Below are positions 45,118-55,848 of a DNA stretch of 64,000 nucleotides, in pieces. The stretch lies in the NCBI RefSeq assembly GCF_011612585.1, contig NZ_CP050133.1:1735001-1799000 (forward strand), read 5' to 3'. Source of the stretch: Streptococcus cristatus ATCC 51100 (GTDB lineage Bacteria > Bacillota > Bacilli > Lactobacillales > Streptococcaceae). Position 1 is the stretch's first letter. Each line of letters opens with the position of its first letter. The position numbers were made by a program, and so were the translations under genes. The notes beneath the pieces were generated by a model. It had not been told where the DNA came from and searched no databases. It worked only from the letters and a program-made list of their open reading frames with translations.

Positions 45118-45272
45118 ATCTTCTACTTTTCCGACAAAGTCAGCCAAATTTCATTAGCCAAAATGAGGATTTTCTACACATTTGCTCCAAGGCTCGATCT
45201 AGCTAGTCGCTTTTTGACTTTGGAGCAGGTTTAGCTTATACTGGGATTAAGATGACACGAGGAGAAGAGCTT

Positions 45273-46199
45273 ATGAAATATCTTGAATTTGGAGAAAGCA
45301 AGCGAGAAATTTCCCAGATTATCATAGGACTGATGCGAATTGCCAAAATGACTCCCAAAGAGGTGGAAGAACTGATCGAAACAGCCTTGTCAGTCGGAAT
45401 CAATGCTTTTGACTTAGCCGATATCTACGGTGGAGGCAACTGCGAAGAAATTTTGGGACAAGTGCTCAAAAACCGACCTGACTTACGGGATAAAATGTGG
45501 ATCCAGTCCAAAGTAGGAATCCGCATAGAAGAATTCACCTACTTTGACTTTTCCAAAGACCATATCCTAGAGGCAACAAACGGTATTTTACAGCGCTTGG
45601 GCGTGGACCATCTGGACTCTCTGCTCTTGCACCGACCTGATGCCCTGATGGAGCCTAGTGAAATCGCTGAAGCTTTCGATCTGCTCAAATCTCAAGGAAA
45701 GGTCCTTGATTTTGGAGTATCCAACCAGAACCCTATGATGATGGAGCTACTCAAAAAAGAGGTCCAGCAGCCCTTGGTAGCAAATCAGCTCCAATTGAGC
45801 GCAGCTTTTTCACCTGCCTTTGAGTCCAGCTTCCACGTCAACATGGAGGGCACAGCCGCAAATATGCGCGACGGTAGCATTTTCGAATACTGCCGCCTCA
45901 ACGACGTCGTGATTCAGGCATGGTCTGTCCTCCAGCATGGCTATTTCGAAGGCGTCTTTGTTGGTTCGGATAAATATCCCAAGCTCAATGCCGTCTTAAA
46001 CCGACTGGCCGATAAATACCAAATATCACCATCGGCAGTGGCTATTGCTTGGGTGCTACGCTATCCAGCCCACATGCAGGCGGTCATCGGCACGACCAAG
46101 GCTAGCCGCATCATCGAATCATCCAAGGCGACAGATATTGAACTGACTAGAAAAGAATGGTACGAAATCTATTGGGCCTCTGGAAAAGATCTTCCTTAA
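45273..46199 (+). CDS. Aldo/keto reductase (YdhF-like)
   Basis: A 308-aa NADPH-dependent oxidoreductase with the AKR barrel: FDLADIYGGGNCEEILG (catalytic Asp and Tyr), Lys in IQSKVGI, HLDSLLLHRPD (catalytic His), DFGVSNQNP and the cofactor loop VIGTTKASRI. The order and wording are those of the E. coli YdhF group. Substrate unknown. ATG 45273 is preferred to 45252 because AGGAG lies about 8 nt upstream. Confidence 0.87.
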   Translation: MKYLEFGESKREISQIIIGLMRIAKMTPKEVEELIETALSVGINAFDLADIYGGGNCEEILGQVLKNRPDLRDKMWIQSKVGIRIEEFTYFDFSKDHILEATNGILQRLGVDHLDSLLLHRPDALMEPSEIAEAFDLLKSQGKVLDFGVSNQNPMMMELLKKEVQQPLVANQLQLSAAFSPAFESSFHVNMEGTAANMRDGSIFEYCRLNDVVIQAWSVLQHGYFEGVFVGSDKYPKLNAVLNRLADKYQISPSAVAIAWVLRYPAHMQAVIGTTKASRIIESSKATDIELTRKEWYEIYWASGKDLP

Positions 46200-46202
46200 A
46201 AA

Positions 46203-46325
46203 ATGAGCCTAAAATCCGATCAATCTTCTACCAAGATGCTAGCTAAAGGACTGACAGAAAAGCTGTCCAGAGCATGTCCACTGTATGACCGAGAAGGCAA
46301 AATCACCTTGCACAAGATTAGCTAG
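46203..46325 (+). CDS. Short hypothetical ORF (40 aa)
   Basis: Encodes a 40-residue basic peptide (MSLKSDQSSTKMLAKGLTEK, then LSRACPLYDREGKITLHKIS). It starts 3 nt after the reductase stop without a clear ribosome site, so it would need translational coupling. Composition is protein-like, but it could be a relic. It fills the otherwise empty 160-bp gap before the FAD enzyme. Confidence 0.3.
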   Translation: MSLKSDQSSTKMLAKGLTEKLSRACPLYDREGKITLHKIS

Positions 46326-47543
<1,218 letters not shown>

Positions 47544-47556
47544 GAAAGGAAGTCCT

Positions 47557-48078
47557 TTGGAACATATTATTTTACTAAGAGGCGTTACTCCTAATGGAAA
47601 AAATGCTATCCCGAAAATGTCTTATTTGGTAGATATTTTGACAGAAGCTGGCTTTCAACACGTCCGAACCTATATTCAAAGCGGGAATATCATTCTTGAA
47701 AGTGACTTGGATTTGGAAGAAATACGAGAACGCGTTCATACTCTAATAAAGGAAAAAATTGGGGCCGACTTAAAAATGGTTATCAAGAATAAGAACTATT
47801 TTGAAAAGATTGTTCAAGAGAACCCATTTAAAGAAGACTATCTTCATGATCGTGTGCATGTGATCCTTTATCAAGGACTTATCCAAAGTCTGCCACTAGA
47901 AAAATTGAAAGCTGACTATGGCGAGGAAGAAATCTGTATAGGCGATCACTGTCTCTACCTCTATCTTCCTAGAACTGCAAAACGAAAAAAGCTCAATACC
48001 AACTATCTTGAAAAACTTTTTGGCGTGGATCTGACCATGAGAAAGTTAAACGTAGTAGAAAAATTACTAACAAAATAG
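47557..48078 (+). CDS. DUF1697 family protein
   Basis: A 173-aa protein matching DUF1697: ILLRGVTPNGKNAIPKMSYL (RGINVGG-like), GFQHVRTYIQSGNIILES, and the C-terminal TNYLEKLFGVDLTMRKLNVVEKLL. Function unknown. The start is TTG 47557 with GAAAGGAAG 5-6 nt upstream. In a rightward run with the FAD enzyme and the Nudix gene. Confidence 0.85.
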   Translation: MEHIILLRGVTPNGKNAIPKMSYLVDILTEAGFQHVRTYIQSGNIILESDLDLEEIRERVHTLIKEKIGADLKMVIKNKNYFEKIVQENPFKEDYLHDRVHVILYQGLIQSLPLEKLKADYGEEEICIGDHCLYLYLPRTAKRKKLNTNYLEKLFGVDLTMRKLNVVEKLLTK

Positions 48079-48087
48079 GAGAACAAG

Positions 48088-48543
48088 ATGAACAGATGCG
48101 AAACAGTCGAATTCGTCAACATGTGCATGATTTATGACGGAGAAAAAGTTCTTGTCCAGGACCGAGTTAGTCCTGACTGGCCCGGCATCACTTTTCCTGG
48201 CGGGCATGTAGAGCGCGGGGAATCTTTCACCGAGGCCGTTATCAGAGAAGTCAAAGAAGAAACTGGACTGACCATATCCAAACCCCAACTTTGCGGCATT
48301 AAGGATTGGTATGATGATAAGGATTTTCGCTATGTCGTCCTGCTCTACAAGACAAAGCATTATTCCGGCGTGCTGCAATCCTCAGATGAAGGAAAGGTTT
48401 GGTGGGAAGATTTGCAAAATCTGTCTCATCTGAAACTTGCAACCGATGATATGTCTGACATGCTTCGCGTTTTTCTAGAAGACGATTTAAGCGAATTCTT
48501 TTACTATAAAGACGGCGACGACTGGCTTTATGATTTGAAGTAA
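48088..48543 (+). CDS. Nudix hydrolase (8-oxo-dGTP diphosphatase type)
   Basis: A 151-aa protein with an intact Nudix box: GHVERGESFTEAVIREVKEE followed by TGL (G-x5-E-x7-REVxEExGL), so it should be catalytic, unlike NrtR in this window. FPGGHVERG and WWEDLQNL match MutT-like enzymes that clean oxidised nucleotides. Actual substrate untested. AGGAG precedes ATG 48088, 9 nt after the DUF1697 stop. Confidence 0.87.
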   Translation: MNRCETVEFVNMCMIYDGEKVLVQDRVSPDWPGITFPGGHVERGESFTEAVIREVKEETGLTISKPQLCGIKDWYDDKDFRYVVLLYKTKHYSGVLQSSDEGKVWWEDLQNLSHLKLATDDMSDMLRVFLEDDLSEFFYYKDGDDWLYDLK

Positions 48544-48548
48544 AAAAT

Positions 48549-48723
48549 GAGGCTGGGACAAAAGTCCTAGCCTCTCAATTGTATTTGGATTGTCGAGCAA
48601 GACGCAGTGGTTGAGTGGACTCTATTACGCTGACTGCATCAGCTTTTATATCCCTACTCAACTGTGCGGAGGTGGGACGACGAAATCGAATTCTAACGAA
48701 TTACCGATTTCTGTCCCACTCTC
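48549..48723. repeat. 175-bp intergenic repeat, copy 1
   Basis: 175 bp, about 95% identical (9 mismatches by eye, no gaps) to 61811-61985 in the same orientation. One end carries the hairpin GAGGCTGGGAC/GTCCTAGCCTC, which can serve as a terminator; the other end is AATCG..CGATT and GTCCCACTCTC, complementary in part to GGTGGGAC inside. It fits exactly between the Nudix stop and the MerR stop. I recognise it as the kind of short repeat scattered in viridans streptococcal genomes, not an IS. Confidence 0.85.
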
Positions 48724-48725
48724 AT

Positions 48726-49466
48726 TTATTCTGCATTTGTCCGAACGTAAGCTGCAATCACATCTGATGTGTACTGGGCTGTACCTGGGCCAAATTTATC
48801 AATGTTTTCCTTAAACTCTGGGTTATAGACATAGCCTTTACCGATATGACCGAATACTTCAATAGAGCAGTCAAAACCATAAGTACGGATGGCTTGCAAG
48901 AGTTGAGCTGCCTGTTCTTGATTTTCTGCTGCCTCAACTGGCAAGCCTTGCTGCATATTCTCTGCCAGACTTTGAAAAACTTGATTGAAGGCTGCGGCAG
49001 ATTCTTCTTCCCGTCCATTTTGACGAGTCAGTGCTTCCGACATGACTTCTTGACCGTATTCTTCGACTGCTTTTTGGTGGTATTTTTGATTATCTTCGTA
49101 GGTAAAGCCTGCGAATTTTTCTTTCATTGTCATCTTTCTTTCTCCTTTTTCCTCTTGGATGGTTTTTCGCAAGGTAGAAATCAAGGTATCCAAGCGGTCT
49201 CTTTCCTGCTGCAAATACTCTAACTGCCTCACCAGATGCGGCAATAAGGCCTGATCGTCCTGACTCAGTAGCTCTGCTATTTTCTCCAAAGAAAAGCCCA
49301 GATACTTATAGTAAAGGATGACCTGTAGCCGCTCTAGATCAGCTTGACTATACGTTCGATAGCCATTTTCTGATTTTTGAGGAACCAAAAGCCCGATTTT
49401 GTCGTAGTGGTGCAGGGTTTTGACAGAGACACCCGAAAGCTGCGCAGCTTCTTTGATATGATACAT
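48726..49466 (-). CDS. MerR family regulator with TipAS domain
   Basis: A 246-aa regulator. N-terminal MerR HTH (YHIKEAAQLSGVSVKTLHHYDKIGLLVP, 2-29; NGYRTYSQADLERLQVI), dimerisation coil (about 75-110), then TipAS antibiotic-recognition domain (about 115-246; FAGFTYEDNQKYHQKAVEEYG, AAQYTSDVIAAYVR). TipAS proteins bind thiopeptides and other drugs. The promoter shows the 19-bp MerR spacer, so it should be self-activated. An internal Met (KMTMKEKF, near 113) has a GAGAAAGAAAG upstream and could give a short TipAS-only form, as in tipA. Confidence 0.92.
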   Translation of the reverse strand: MYHIKEAAQLSGVSVKTLHHYDKIGLLVPQKSENGYRTYSQADLERLQVILYYKYLGFSLEKIAELLSQDDQALLPHLVRQLEYLQQERDRLDTLISTLRKTIQEEKGERKMTMKEKFAGFTYEDNQKYHQKAVEEYGQEVMSEALTRQNGREEESAAAFNQVFQSLAENMQQGLPVEAAENQEQAAQLLQAIRTYGFDCSIEVFGHIGKGYVYNPEFKENIDKFGPGTAQYTSDVIAAYVRTNAE

Positions 49467-49487
49467 AAAAAACCTCCTTGCCCTTAT

Positions 49488-49518
49488 AGTATAAGCCCTG
49501 ACCTTAGGGCAGAGTCAA
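49488..49518 (-). promoter_or_regulatory. MerR-type promoter with 19-bp spacer
   Basis: -35 TTGACT (49518-49513), 19-bp spacer, -10 TATACT (49493-49488). The spacer contains the dyad GCCCT-AAGGTC-AGGGC. Over-long spacer plus dyad is the hallmark of MerR activation by DNA untwisting. Confidence 0.9.
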
Positions 49519-49570
49519 GCTTTTTATGAAATTTTTTAAATCACTTTAAATTTTCCAAAGTAGCTAGTAT

Positions 49571-50317
49571 TTATTTGCGAGAAACCATAGCAATAAAGCC
49601 CAGTTTTTCCTGATTTTTTTGAAACATCTTAAACATCTTCATAAATTGCCCATAGTTCTCTTTTTTAAGGGCATTAAAGCAGATTTTCAGAGTGCCTCCC
49701 AGTCCTTCGTCATATATCATCCCTCGAAGGCTCATCAAGGTCATTTCGCCAACAAAGGTGTCCACACGGTCAAAAGCATGAGAACGTGCCAGCTGAATCC
49801 AAGATCCCTCGGTTAGAGGCCCCACATTGACATTAATCGCACGTGACAGCTCTTCTCGGACATTCTCATCTTTTTGCTTGAGCATAACATCGTGGGTAAG
49901 GAGCACTCCGCCTGGCTTCAGCACCCGGTAGTACTCATCCATACATTTAGCTTTTCCCCTTTCTGTCTGCATGGTCAGCATGGCTTCATTGATAACAATA
50001 TCAAAAGAATTGTCCTCATAAGGTAGCTTCATGGCATTTGCGAGTTCAAATGTGACGAGTTCACTAACACCAGCCTTGTCTCCATTAAGCTTAGCCTGAG
50101 CCAGCGCAGCCTTATCCAAATCAACTGCAGTAATCTGGCAGCCATATGTTTTAGCCAGCTCAATTGTTGTAGTCCCCATATTGCAGGCAACCTCTAGAAC
50201 TTTCTTATCACTGGAAAACTGCCCCTGCTCAATCAGCCAGTCGGTCGCCAGCTTACCACCGGGACGAAGACGTTTCTTTCCTAACTTTGCCAAAAATTTA
50301 TGACCTGCTTCTGCCAT
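49571..50317 (-). CDS. Class I SAM-dependent methyltransferase
   Basis: A 248-aa methyltransferase: motif I VLEVACNMGTTTIELA (near 40-55), acidic loop ITAVDLDKAALAQAK, motif IV FDIVINEAMLTM, and EYYRVLKPGGVLLTHD. UbiE/YafE-like fold, substrate unknown. GGAGG precedes the ATG. It stands alone between MerR and the azl genes; a role in drug resistance with TipAS is possible but not shown. Confidence 0.85.
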   Translation of the reverse strand: MAEAGHKFLAKLGKKRLRPGGKLATDWLIEQGQFSSDKKVLEVACNMGTTTIELAKTYGCQITAVDLDKAALAQAKLNGDKAGVSELVTFELANAMKLPYEDNSFDIVINEAMLTMQTERGKAKCMDEYYRVLKPGGVLLTHDVMLKQKDENVREELSRAINVNVGPLTEGSWIQLARSHAFDRVDTFVGEMTLMSLRGMIYDEGLGGTLKICFNALKKENYGQFMKMFKMFQKNQEKLGFIAMVSRK

Positions 50318-50391
50318 TTCCGAACCTCCATAATTTTGATTGGTTCCATTATAGCATAAAATATTATATTTTCAGATAATTCTTAGAATTT

Positions 50392-50428
50392 AACAAAAAA
50401 ACAGACCGAATCGACCGATTCAATCTGT
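50392..50428 (-). terminator. Terminator of the tsaB-azlD operon
   Basis: ACAGATTGAATC/GATTCGGTCTGT (12 bp with two G-U), GGTC loop, TTTTTTTG tail on the minus strand. Confidence 0.88.
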
Positions 50429-50439
50429 CTTGTATCTCT

Positions 50440-50778
50440 TTACAGCCCAAGAAATCCAACCAGATAGCGCAGCAAGGCCACCAAGACTACACCAAATACA
50501 ACAGTTGCAATTAAGTTTTTATACTTAAAAGCCACATAAGTCGTCGGAAAAACGGCCAGCAAATCCAGCCATTTAAAACTCGGCAACTGACCTGTTTTAG
50601 CATTAGTAACACTGGATAAGATAAGGGCAAAGATAATAGAAACTGGCAGATATTTGAGAAAACGCTCTACCATAGGCGGAAGCCCCTTGTACTTGACTAG
50701 GATAAAGGGCAAAACCCGCGGCATCCAAGTGACCAGGGCTGACAAAAGAATGGCCAGCAAAATATACTTACTTATCAT
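50440..50778 (-). CDS. azlD: Branched-chain amino acid exporter subunit AzlD
   Basis: A 112-aa membrane protein with four helices; ALVTWMPRVLPFILVKYKGLPPMVERFLKYLPVSI is the AzlD signature (trans-membrane Arg and Pro). It forms an LIV-E exporter with AzlC, whose 3' end it overlaps by 11 bp. Such pairs export branched-chain amino acids or analogues. Last gene of the operon. Confidence 0.92.
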   Translation of the reverse strand: MISKYILLAILLSALVTWMPRVLPFILVKYKGLPPMVERFLKYLPVSIIFALILSSVTNAKTGQLPSFKWLDLLAVFPTTYVAFKYKNLIATVVFGVVLVALLRYLVGFLGL

Positions 50779-51463
50779 CTAGAATCACCCCCACCGTACA
50801 GCCTAGTAAGGTTGCAAAAAGCACCGCCAGCGAATTTTGAAGTAGCGTAGTTAGGACTAAGTAGGCAAGGCCCACCACGCCCAAGACTAAAAAGAGCTTC
50901 TTTATCTTGACCCGTCGCAGCATGATTGTAAATTGAGAGGAGAAAATGCCAATAAACATGGCGACTAGGGCAAAATCCAGGCCAAAGCTCTCAGGATTGG
51001 GCAGAAGGGCGCCGAGGGCAGTTCCTAAAATAGTACCCAAAATCCAAGAAGTATAACTCATGAAATTGTTACCCATCATCCAGCTAGCCGCAATCTCTTC
51101 TGTATGCACCTGCTCCCCCATCAAGACCCCATAAGATTCGTCCGTCAAAAAAGAGCCAATGACAATATTCTGAGCCAAGCTAGACTTACGAAAAAGGGTT
51201 GAGGCATGCAGACAGAGCAAAAGATGCCGAATATTTATCAGAAAAACAGTCAGTGCGATGGCCAAGACTGGCGCCTGCTGGGCAAATAAGCCAATCATGG
51301 CAAACTGGGCACTTCCGGCATAAACCAGAATACTCATCAGTCCCATCTCCAAAGGATTCATATAGGGCGCCGCCATGATGCCGCAGGCTAGGCCAATCCC
51401 AATATAGCCCAGAGCCGTTGGCACAGCTGCTTTTGCACCCTGTTTAAATGTCTGTCCGCGCAT
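50768..51463 (-). CDS. azlC: Branched-chain amino acid exporter AzlC
   Basis: A 231-aa membrane protein with about eight helices; KAAVPTALGYIGIGLACGIMA, AGSAQFAMIGL and INIRHLLLCLHAS match AzlC/LIV-E proteins. GGAG lies just before ATG 51463, 9 nt past tsaD. Functions with AzlD. Confidence 0.93.
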   Translation of the reverse strand: MRGQTFKQGAKAAVPTALGYIGIGLACGIMAAPYMNPLEMGLMSILVYAGSAQFAMIGLFAQQAPVLAIALTVFLINIRHLLLCLHASTLFRKSSLAQNIVIGSFLTDESYGVLMGEQVHTEEIAASWMMGNNFMSYTSWILGTILGTALGALLPNPESFGLDFALVAMFIGIFSSQFTIMLRRVKIKKLFLVLGVVGLAYLVLTTLLQNSLAVLFATLLGCTVGVILDDK

Positions 51464-51472
51464 TGTTCTCCT

Positions 51473-52483
51473 TTACTCCATGGTTTCAAAAGCCAGACTT
51501 GGCTTAGCATTGAGGTCCAAACTGGCAAAATTCTCCTTGTTCCACTCACTGACACTGGCATAGGCAATCATACCGGCATTGTCACCGCAAAGGCGCAGAG
51601 GTGGAATAATCACCTTAACGTCCTGAATCTCAGCTGACAAGCGCTCTCTCAGGCCTTGATTGGCCGCAACGCCTCCCGCCACGACCAGAGTCTTGACTGG
51701 ATATTTTTCCAGCGCTTTTTTAGTCTTGGCCATGAGAATATCCATGACCGCTGCCTGAAAGCTAGCCGACAGATCTTGATTAGACAAGACTTCTCCCTTT
51801 TGCTGGGCATTGTGGTGCAGGTTGATAAAGGCCGACTTGAGACCGGAAAAAGAAAATTCCAGATTGTCTTCCTTAATCATGGCCCGCGGAAAATCATAAA
51901 TATCCTGCCCCTCATGAGCCAGCTGATCAATCTCTCGGCCTGCTGGATAGGTCAGGCCCATGACTCGACCGACCTTATCATAGGCTTCACCGACCGCATC
52001 ATCGCGAGTTTCCCCCACAATCTTATAGTCACCAGCCTGACTAACATAGACCAGCTCGGTATGGCCGCCACTGACCAAGAGAGCCAGCAAGGGAAATTCC
52101 AAGGGCTCCACGCTCTGGGCTGCCATCAGGTGTCCAGCCATATGATTGACCGGAATCAAGGGAATATCATGAGCCCAGGCAAAGGACTTGGCCGCTGCCA
52201 AGCCGACCAGAAGCGCCCCAACCAGACCAGGACCGTAGGTAACGGCCACCGCTGTGACTTGCTCCTCGCTAATCCCCGCTTCTGCCAAGGCTTCCTCAAT
52301 GCAAACCGTAATGACCTCCACATGGTGACGGCTGGCCACTTCCGGTACCACTCCGCCAAAACGCTTGTGGCTCTCAATCTGGCTGGCAATGACATTGCTC
52401 AAAAGCTCCGTCTCATTCTTCAGAACCGCCACACTGGTCTCGTCACAAGACGTCTCAAAAGCTAAAATATATCTATCTTTCAT
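51473..52483 (-). CDS. tsaD: tRNA threonylcarbamoyladenosine transferase TsaD
   Basis: A 336-aa ASKHA-fold protein making t6A37 with TsaB and Tsa[15 protein letters not shown] (8-21), [12 protein letters not shown], and metal-ligand HMAGH (His114, His118), SGGHTELV, and [15 protein letters not shown]. t6A is needed for ANN-codon decoding. It overlaps the rimI 3' end by 11 bp. Confidence 0.97.
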   Translation of the reverse strand: MKDRYILAFETSCDETSVAVLKNETELLSNVIASQIESHKRFGGVVPEVASRHHVEVITVCIEEALAEAGISEEQVTAVAVTYGPGLVGALLVGLAAAKSFAWAHDIPLIPVNHMAGHLMAAQSVEPLEFPLLALLVSGGHTELVYVSQAGDYKIVGETRDDAVGEAYDKVGRVMGLTYPAGREIDQLAHEGQDIYDFPRAMIKEDNLEFSFSGLKSAFINLHHNAQQKGEVLSNQDLSASFQAAVMDILMAKTKKALEKYPVKTLVVAGGVAANQGLRERLSAEIQDVKVIIPPLRLCGDNAGMIAYASVSEWNKENFASLDLNAKPSLAFETME

Positions 52484-52925
52484 GAATCTCTCTTTTCATA
52501 ACAATCGCATCTTCCACCGGTGCATGGTAGTAGGCCTTCCGCCGCGCGATTTCTTCAAATTTTTCTTTTTTGTAAAATAGCAGAGCTGGCTTGTTGGACT
52601 CCCTCACTTCGAGGAAAATTTCTTTGTCTGCTGGCAAAAAGTCAAACAAGGCTGTCGCGATTTTTCGCCCCTGATAGCTAGGCAATACAGCAATCTGCAG
52701 GACTTCCGCTTCAAAGTCTGTCTCCTGCCAGACTAAAAAGCCGACAAGCTGACTCTCATCTGCTGCTAGCGCACAACTGTTCACATCCGAACGCAGAACC
52801 TCCGCTACTTGATCCGCTGTCCAAGGGCTGACCTCATAGACTGCAAGTAGGAGCTGTTCCAGCTCTTTTGCGAGAGTTAGCGCGCCCATATCCGAGCTGG
52901 CGCTCCATTTTCTCATCTCAATCAT
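52473..52925 (-). CDS. rimI: Ribosomal protein S18-alanine N-acetyltransferase RimI
   Basis: A 150-aa GNAT protein with [23 protein letters not shown] (acetyl-CoA loop) and the C-terminal [28 protein letters not shown] typical of RimI. It acetylates the N-terminal alanine of S18. ATG 52925 is used: it overlaps the tsaB stop as ATGA, indicating coupling. The longer frame start inside tsaB is unlikely. Between tsaB and tsaD, the conserved Firmicute order. Confidence 0.93.
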   Translation of the reverse strand: MIEMRKWSASSDMGALTLAKELEQLLLAVYEVSPWTADQVAEVLRSDVNSCALAADESQLVGFLVWQETDFEAEVLQIAVLPSYQGRKIATALFDFLPADKEIFLEVRESNKPALLFYKKEKFEEIARRKAYYHAPVEDAIVMKREIHER

Positions 52926-53608
52926 AGGCGCTGAATGTAAGAATCGCTGGATTCCTGGTGGGTTTTGAGCCAATTTTCCTCGGCTTCTACTCGCTTAAGA
53001 TAATTAGGCACAAAGTCATGAATGGACTGGGCTGGCAGATCTAAACCGAGACGACCAATAGCTGCCGCATCTGGTAAGGTCGGCTGAATAGCAGCCTGAG
53101 GAAGAGCCGCTTCAATCTGCTCCACAAAAGCTGCTGTCTCTCCGACAAAAGTGACTGATTGGTTAGCAGCGCCAGCCATTTCCAACACCTCTGCCAAAGG
53201 CAGGTGAGCTTCCGGCCGTACAGCCTGACCAGACTGGTAAAAGCCAGCATAGACATTGTTGCGGCGGGCATCCATGACAGGAATGACCAAGCCTTCTACC
53301 TGCCCTGGAACCAGAGCCAGCAGACTAGACACACCGACCAGCTCAATCTTGAGGGTGTGGGCTAGAGTCTTGGCTGTCGCCACCGCAATTCTCAGACCTG
53401 TGTAGCTGCCCGGCCCCTGCGCCACCACGATCCGATCCAAATCCGTCGGCTTCATATCCAGACTATTCATGAGAAAATCAATAGCCGGCATAAGGGTAAT
53501 GCTATGATTTTTCTTGATATTGAGCGTCACCTGCCCCAAGAGCTCCTTATTCTCTAAAATTGCTAGAGACAGGGCCTTATTTGACGTATCCATCGCTAAA
53601 ATGTTCAT
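52922..53608 (-). CDS. tsaB: tRNA threonylcarbamoyladenosine biosynthesis protein TsaB
   Basis: A 228-aa inactive paralogue of TsaD (MNILAMDTSNKALSLAIL, PGSYTGLRIAVATAKTLAHTL, VIPVMDARRNNVYAGFY). It scaffolds TsaD and TsaE. Of two tandem ATGs the second (53608) has the better spacing from GGAAG. First gene of the operon; TATAAT at 53646-53641 is a likely -10. Confidence 0.95.
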   Translation of the reverse strand: MNILAMDTSNKALSLAILENKELLGQVTLNIKKNHSITLMPAIDFLMNSLDMKPTDLDRIVVAQGPGSYTGLRIAVATAKTLAHTLKIELVGVSSLLALVPGQVEGLVIPVMDARRNNVYAGFYQSGQAVRPEAHLPLAEVLEMAGAANQSVTFVGETAAFVEQIEAALPQAAIQPTLPDAAAIGRLGLDLPAQSIHDFVPNYLKRVEAEENWLKTHQESSDSYIQRL

Positions 53609-53750
53609 CATTTTCTTCCTTACTCGAGTGTTTGCTTTTTATTATACTACAAAAGCAGCGACAAGGGTAGAGAGAGGCAGTCATTTGGTTACCCAGATTG
53701 TCCTCAAAAGCTTTTCTGAAAATCTCCATAAGATTTTCTCGGCTATGTCT

Positions 53751-53779
53751 TTTACTAAAAGCTGGTTTTATGATATAAT
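53751..53779 (+). promoter_or_regulatory. rpoY-rnjA promoter
   Basis: -35 TTTACT (53751-53756), 17-bp spacer, -10 TATAAT (53774-53779) with TGA extension. A CodY-like TTTTCTGAAAA (53712-53722) lies about 30 bp upstream of the -35, between the divergent tsaB and rpoY promoters. Confidence 0.75.
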
Positions 53780-53895
53780 TGGTTAGAATTATATCGAATC
53801 AAGGTCAATCTACTACTCATAAAACTGAATAAAAGAAAACAGCTGATTAGCTGTCGTTTTCTGTAGCTTGATCGTGAAAAATGGAAGGAAATAAA

Positions 53896-54126
53896 ATGAT
53901 TTACAAAGTTTTTTATCAAGAAACAAAAGAACGCAGCCCACGCCGTGAACAAACACGCGCCCTGTACTTGGATATAGAAGCAACCGATGAATTAGAAGGC
54001 CGCATCAAAGCCCGCAAATTGGTTGAAGAAAAGACTCCTTACAATATCGAATTTATCGAACTCTTGTCTGACAAACATTTGGAATACGAAAAAGAGTCAG
54101 GCGCCTTCGAATTGACGGAGTTGTAA
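53896..54126 (+). CDS. rpoY: RNA polymerase epsilon subunit RpoY
   Basis: A 76-aa small RNA polymerase subunit of Firmicutes. [20 protein letters not shown] through [24 protein letters not shown] and the C-terminal [10 protein letters not shown] are conserved. It is proposed to protect polymerase against phage Gp2-like inhibitors and aid transcription. ATG 53896 is chosen over 53881 on ribosome-site spacing (GGAAGG) and family length. It ends 3 nt before rnjA, the conserved pair. Confidence 0.95.
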   Translation: MIYKVFYQETKERSPRREQTRALYLDIEATDELEGRIKARKLVEEKTPYNIEFIELLSDKHLEYEKESGAFELTEL

Positions 54127-54129
54127 CCT

Positions 54130-55812
54130 ATGGCATATAACTTAAAGAAAGAAGAAGTTGGTGTTTTCGCCATCGGCGGTCTGGGCGAAATCGGTAAAAA
54201 CACCTACGGAATTGAGTATCAAGATGAGATTATCATTGTTGATGCTGGGATTAAATTCCCTGAAGACGACCTCTTGGGTATCGACTATGTTATCCCCGAC
54301 TACTCTTATATCGTAGAAAATATCGACCGCGTGAAAGCTGTCCTCATCACCCACGGGCACGAGGACCACATCGGTGGCATTCCTTTCCTGCTCAAGCAAG
54401 CCAATGTTCCCATCTATGCTGGCCCTTTGGCTCTGGCTCTCATTCGGGGCAAGCTAGAAGAGCATGGACTTTTGCGTGATGCCAAGCTCTATGAAATCAA
54501 TCAAAATACAGAGTTGACCTTTAAAAATCTGAAGGCGACCTTCTTCCGCACAACCCACTCGATTCCAGAACCTTTGGGGATTGTCATTCATACGCCACAA
54601 GGCAAGATTGTCTGTACCGGTGACTTCAAGTTTGACTTTACACCAGTCGGTGAGCCAGCAGACTTGCACCGCATGGCTGCTCTGGGCGAGGAAGGCGTCC
54701 TCTGCCTCCTGTCTGACTCGACCAATGCTGAAGTTCCGACCTTTACCAATTCCGAAAAAGTGGTCGGACAGTCTATCATGAAGATTATCGAAGGCATACA
54801 TGGACGGATTATTTTCGCTTCCTTTGCTTCAAACATCTTCCGCCTCCAGCAGGCAGCAGAAGCTGCTGTCAAGACAGGGCGCAAAATTGCGGTCTTTGGC
54901 CGCTCCATGGAAAAGGCTATTGTCAACGGGATTGAGCTGGGCTATATCAAGGTTCCCAAAGATACCTTCATCGAGCCAAATGAACTCAAGGACTATCCAG
55001 CTGGTGAAGTGCTGATTATGTGTACCGGAAGTCAGGGTGAGCCCATGGCAGCACTGTCTCGGATTGCTAATGGTACCCACCGTCAGGTGCAACTGCAACC
55101 TGGAGATACGGTCATCTTCTCATCTAGCCCAATCCCTGGAAACACCACTAGCGTCAACAAGCTGATCAACATCATTTCCGAAGCTGGCGTCGAAGTGATT
55201 CACGGTAAGATTAACAATATCCACACCTCTGGACACGGTGGCCAACAAGAGCAGAAACTCATGCTCCGCTTGATCAAGCCTAAATATTTCATGCCAGTCC
55301 ATGGTGAATACCGCATGCAGAAAGTCCATGCAGGTCTAGCCGTTGATACTGGAGTACCAAAAGACAATATCTTCATCATGAGCAATGGTGATGTGCTGGC
55401 TCTGACAGCTGACTCAGCTCGTATTGCCGGCAGCTTCAACGCTCAGGATATTTATGTTGATGGGAACCGCATTGGTGAAATCGGAGCTGCAGTCCTACGC
55501 GACCGTAAAGACCTGTCAGAGGACGGTGTGGTTCTGGCTGTCGCGACGGTTGACTTTGATTCCAAGATGATCTTAGCCGGTCCAGATATTCTCAGCCGTG
55601 GCTTTATCTACATGCGCGAATCAGGTGACCTCATCCGCCAAAGCCAGCGCATCCTCTTCAATGCTATTCGCATTGCACTCAAGAATAAAGACGCCAGCGT
55701 CCAATCTGTCAGCGGCGCTATCGTCAACGCCTTGCGTCCTTTCCTCTACGAAAGCACCGAGCGCGAACCGATTATCATTCCGATGGTGCTTACACCAGAC
55801 GAAGACAACTAA
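54130..55812 (+). CDS. rnjA: Ribonuclease J1
   Basis: A 560-aa metallo-beta-lactamase/beta-CASP RNase with endo- and 5'-3' exonuclease action. HGHEDH (75-80) binds two zincs; [10 protein letters not shown] and SDSTNAE are further motifs; the beta-CASP inserts and C-terminal [22 protein letters not shown] follow. Central to mRNA decay and 16S 5' maturation. Translated with rpoY. With pnp, mrnC and rnjA, the window holds three core RNA-processing genes. Confidence 0.96.
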   Translation: MAYNLKKEEVGVFAIGGLGEIGKNTYGIEYQDEIIIVDAGIKFPEDDLLGIDYVIPDYSYIVENIDRVKAVLITHGHEDHIGGIPFLLKQANVPIYAGPLALALIRGKLEEHGLLRDAKLYEINQNTELTFKNLKATFFRTTHSIPEPLGIVIHTPQGKIVCTGDFKFDFTPVGEPADLHRMAALGEEGVLCLLSDSTNAEVPTFTNSEKVVGQSIMKIIEGIHGRIIFASFASNIFRLQQAAEAAVKTGRKIAVFGRSMEKAIVNGIELGYIKVPKDTFIEPNELKDYPAGEVLIMCTGSQGEPMAALSRIANGTHRQVQLQPGDTVIFSSSPIPGNTTSVNKLINIISEAGVEVIHGKINNIHTSGHGGQQEQKLMLRLIKPKYFMPVHGEYRMQKVHAGLAVDTGVPKDNIFIMSNGDVLALTADSARIAGSFNAQDIYVDGNRIGEIGAAVLRDRKDLSEDGVVLAVATVDFDSKMILAGPDILSRGFIYMRESGDLIRQSQRILFNAIRIALKNKDASVQSVSGAIVNALRPFLYESTEREPIIIPMVLTPDEDN

Positions 55813-55848
55813 AAAATAAGCTTTGCTAGACTAGCAAAGCTTATTTTT
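55812..55848 (+). terminator. Terminator of rnjA
   Basis: AAATAAGCTTTGCTAG/CTAGCAAAGCTTATTT stem (16 bp, 2-nt loop) with T tail. It overlaps the 3' end of the converging HEAT-repeat gene. Confidence 0.9.

Noticed and set aside
51656..52465. 269-codon rightward frame
   Set aside because: Antisense to tsaD, whose motifs are complete.
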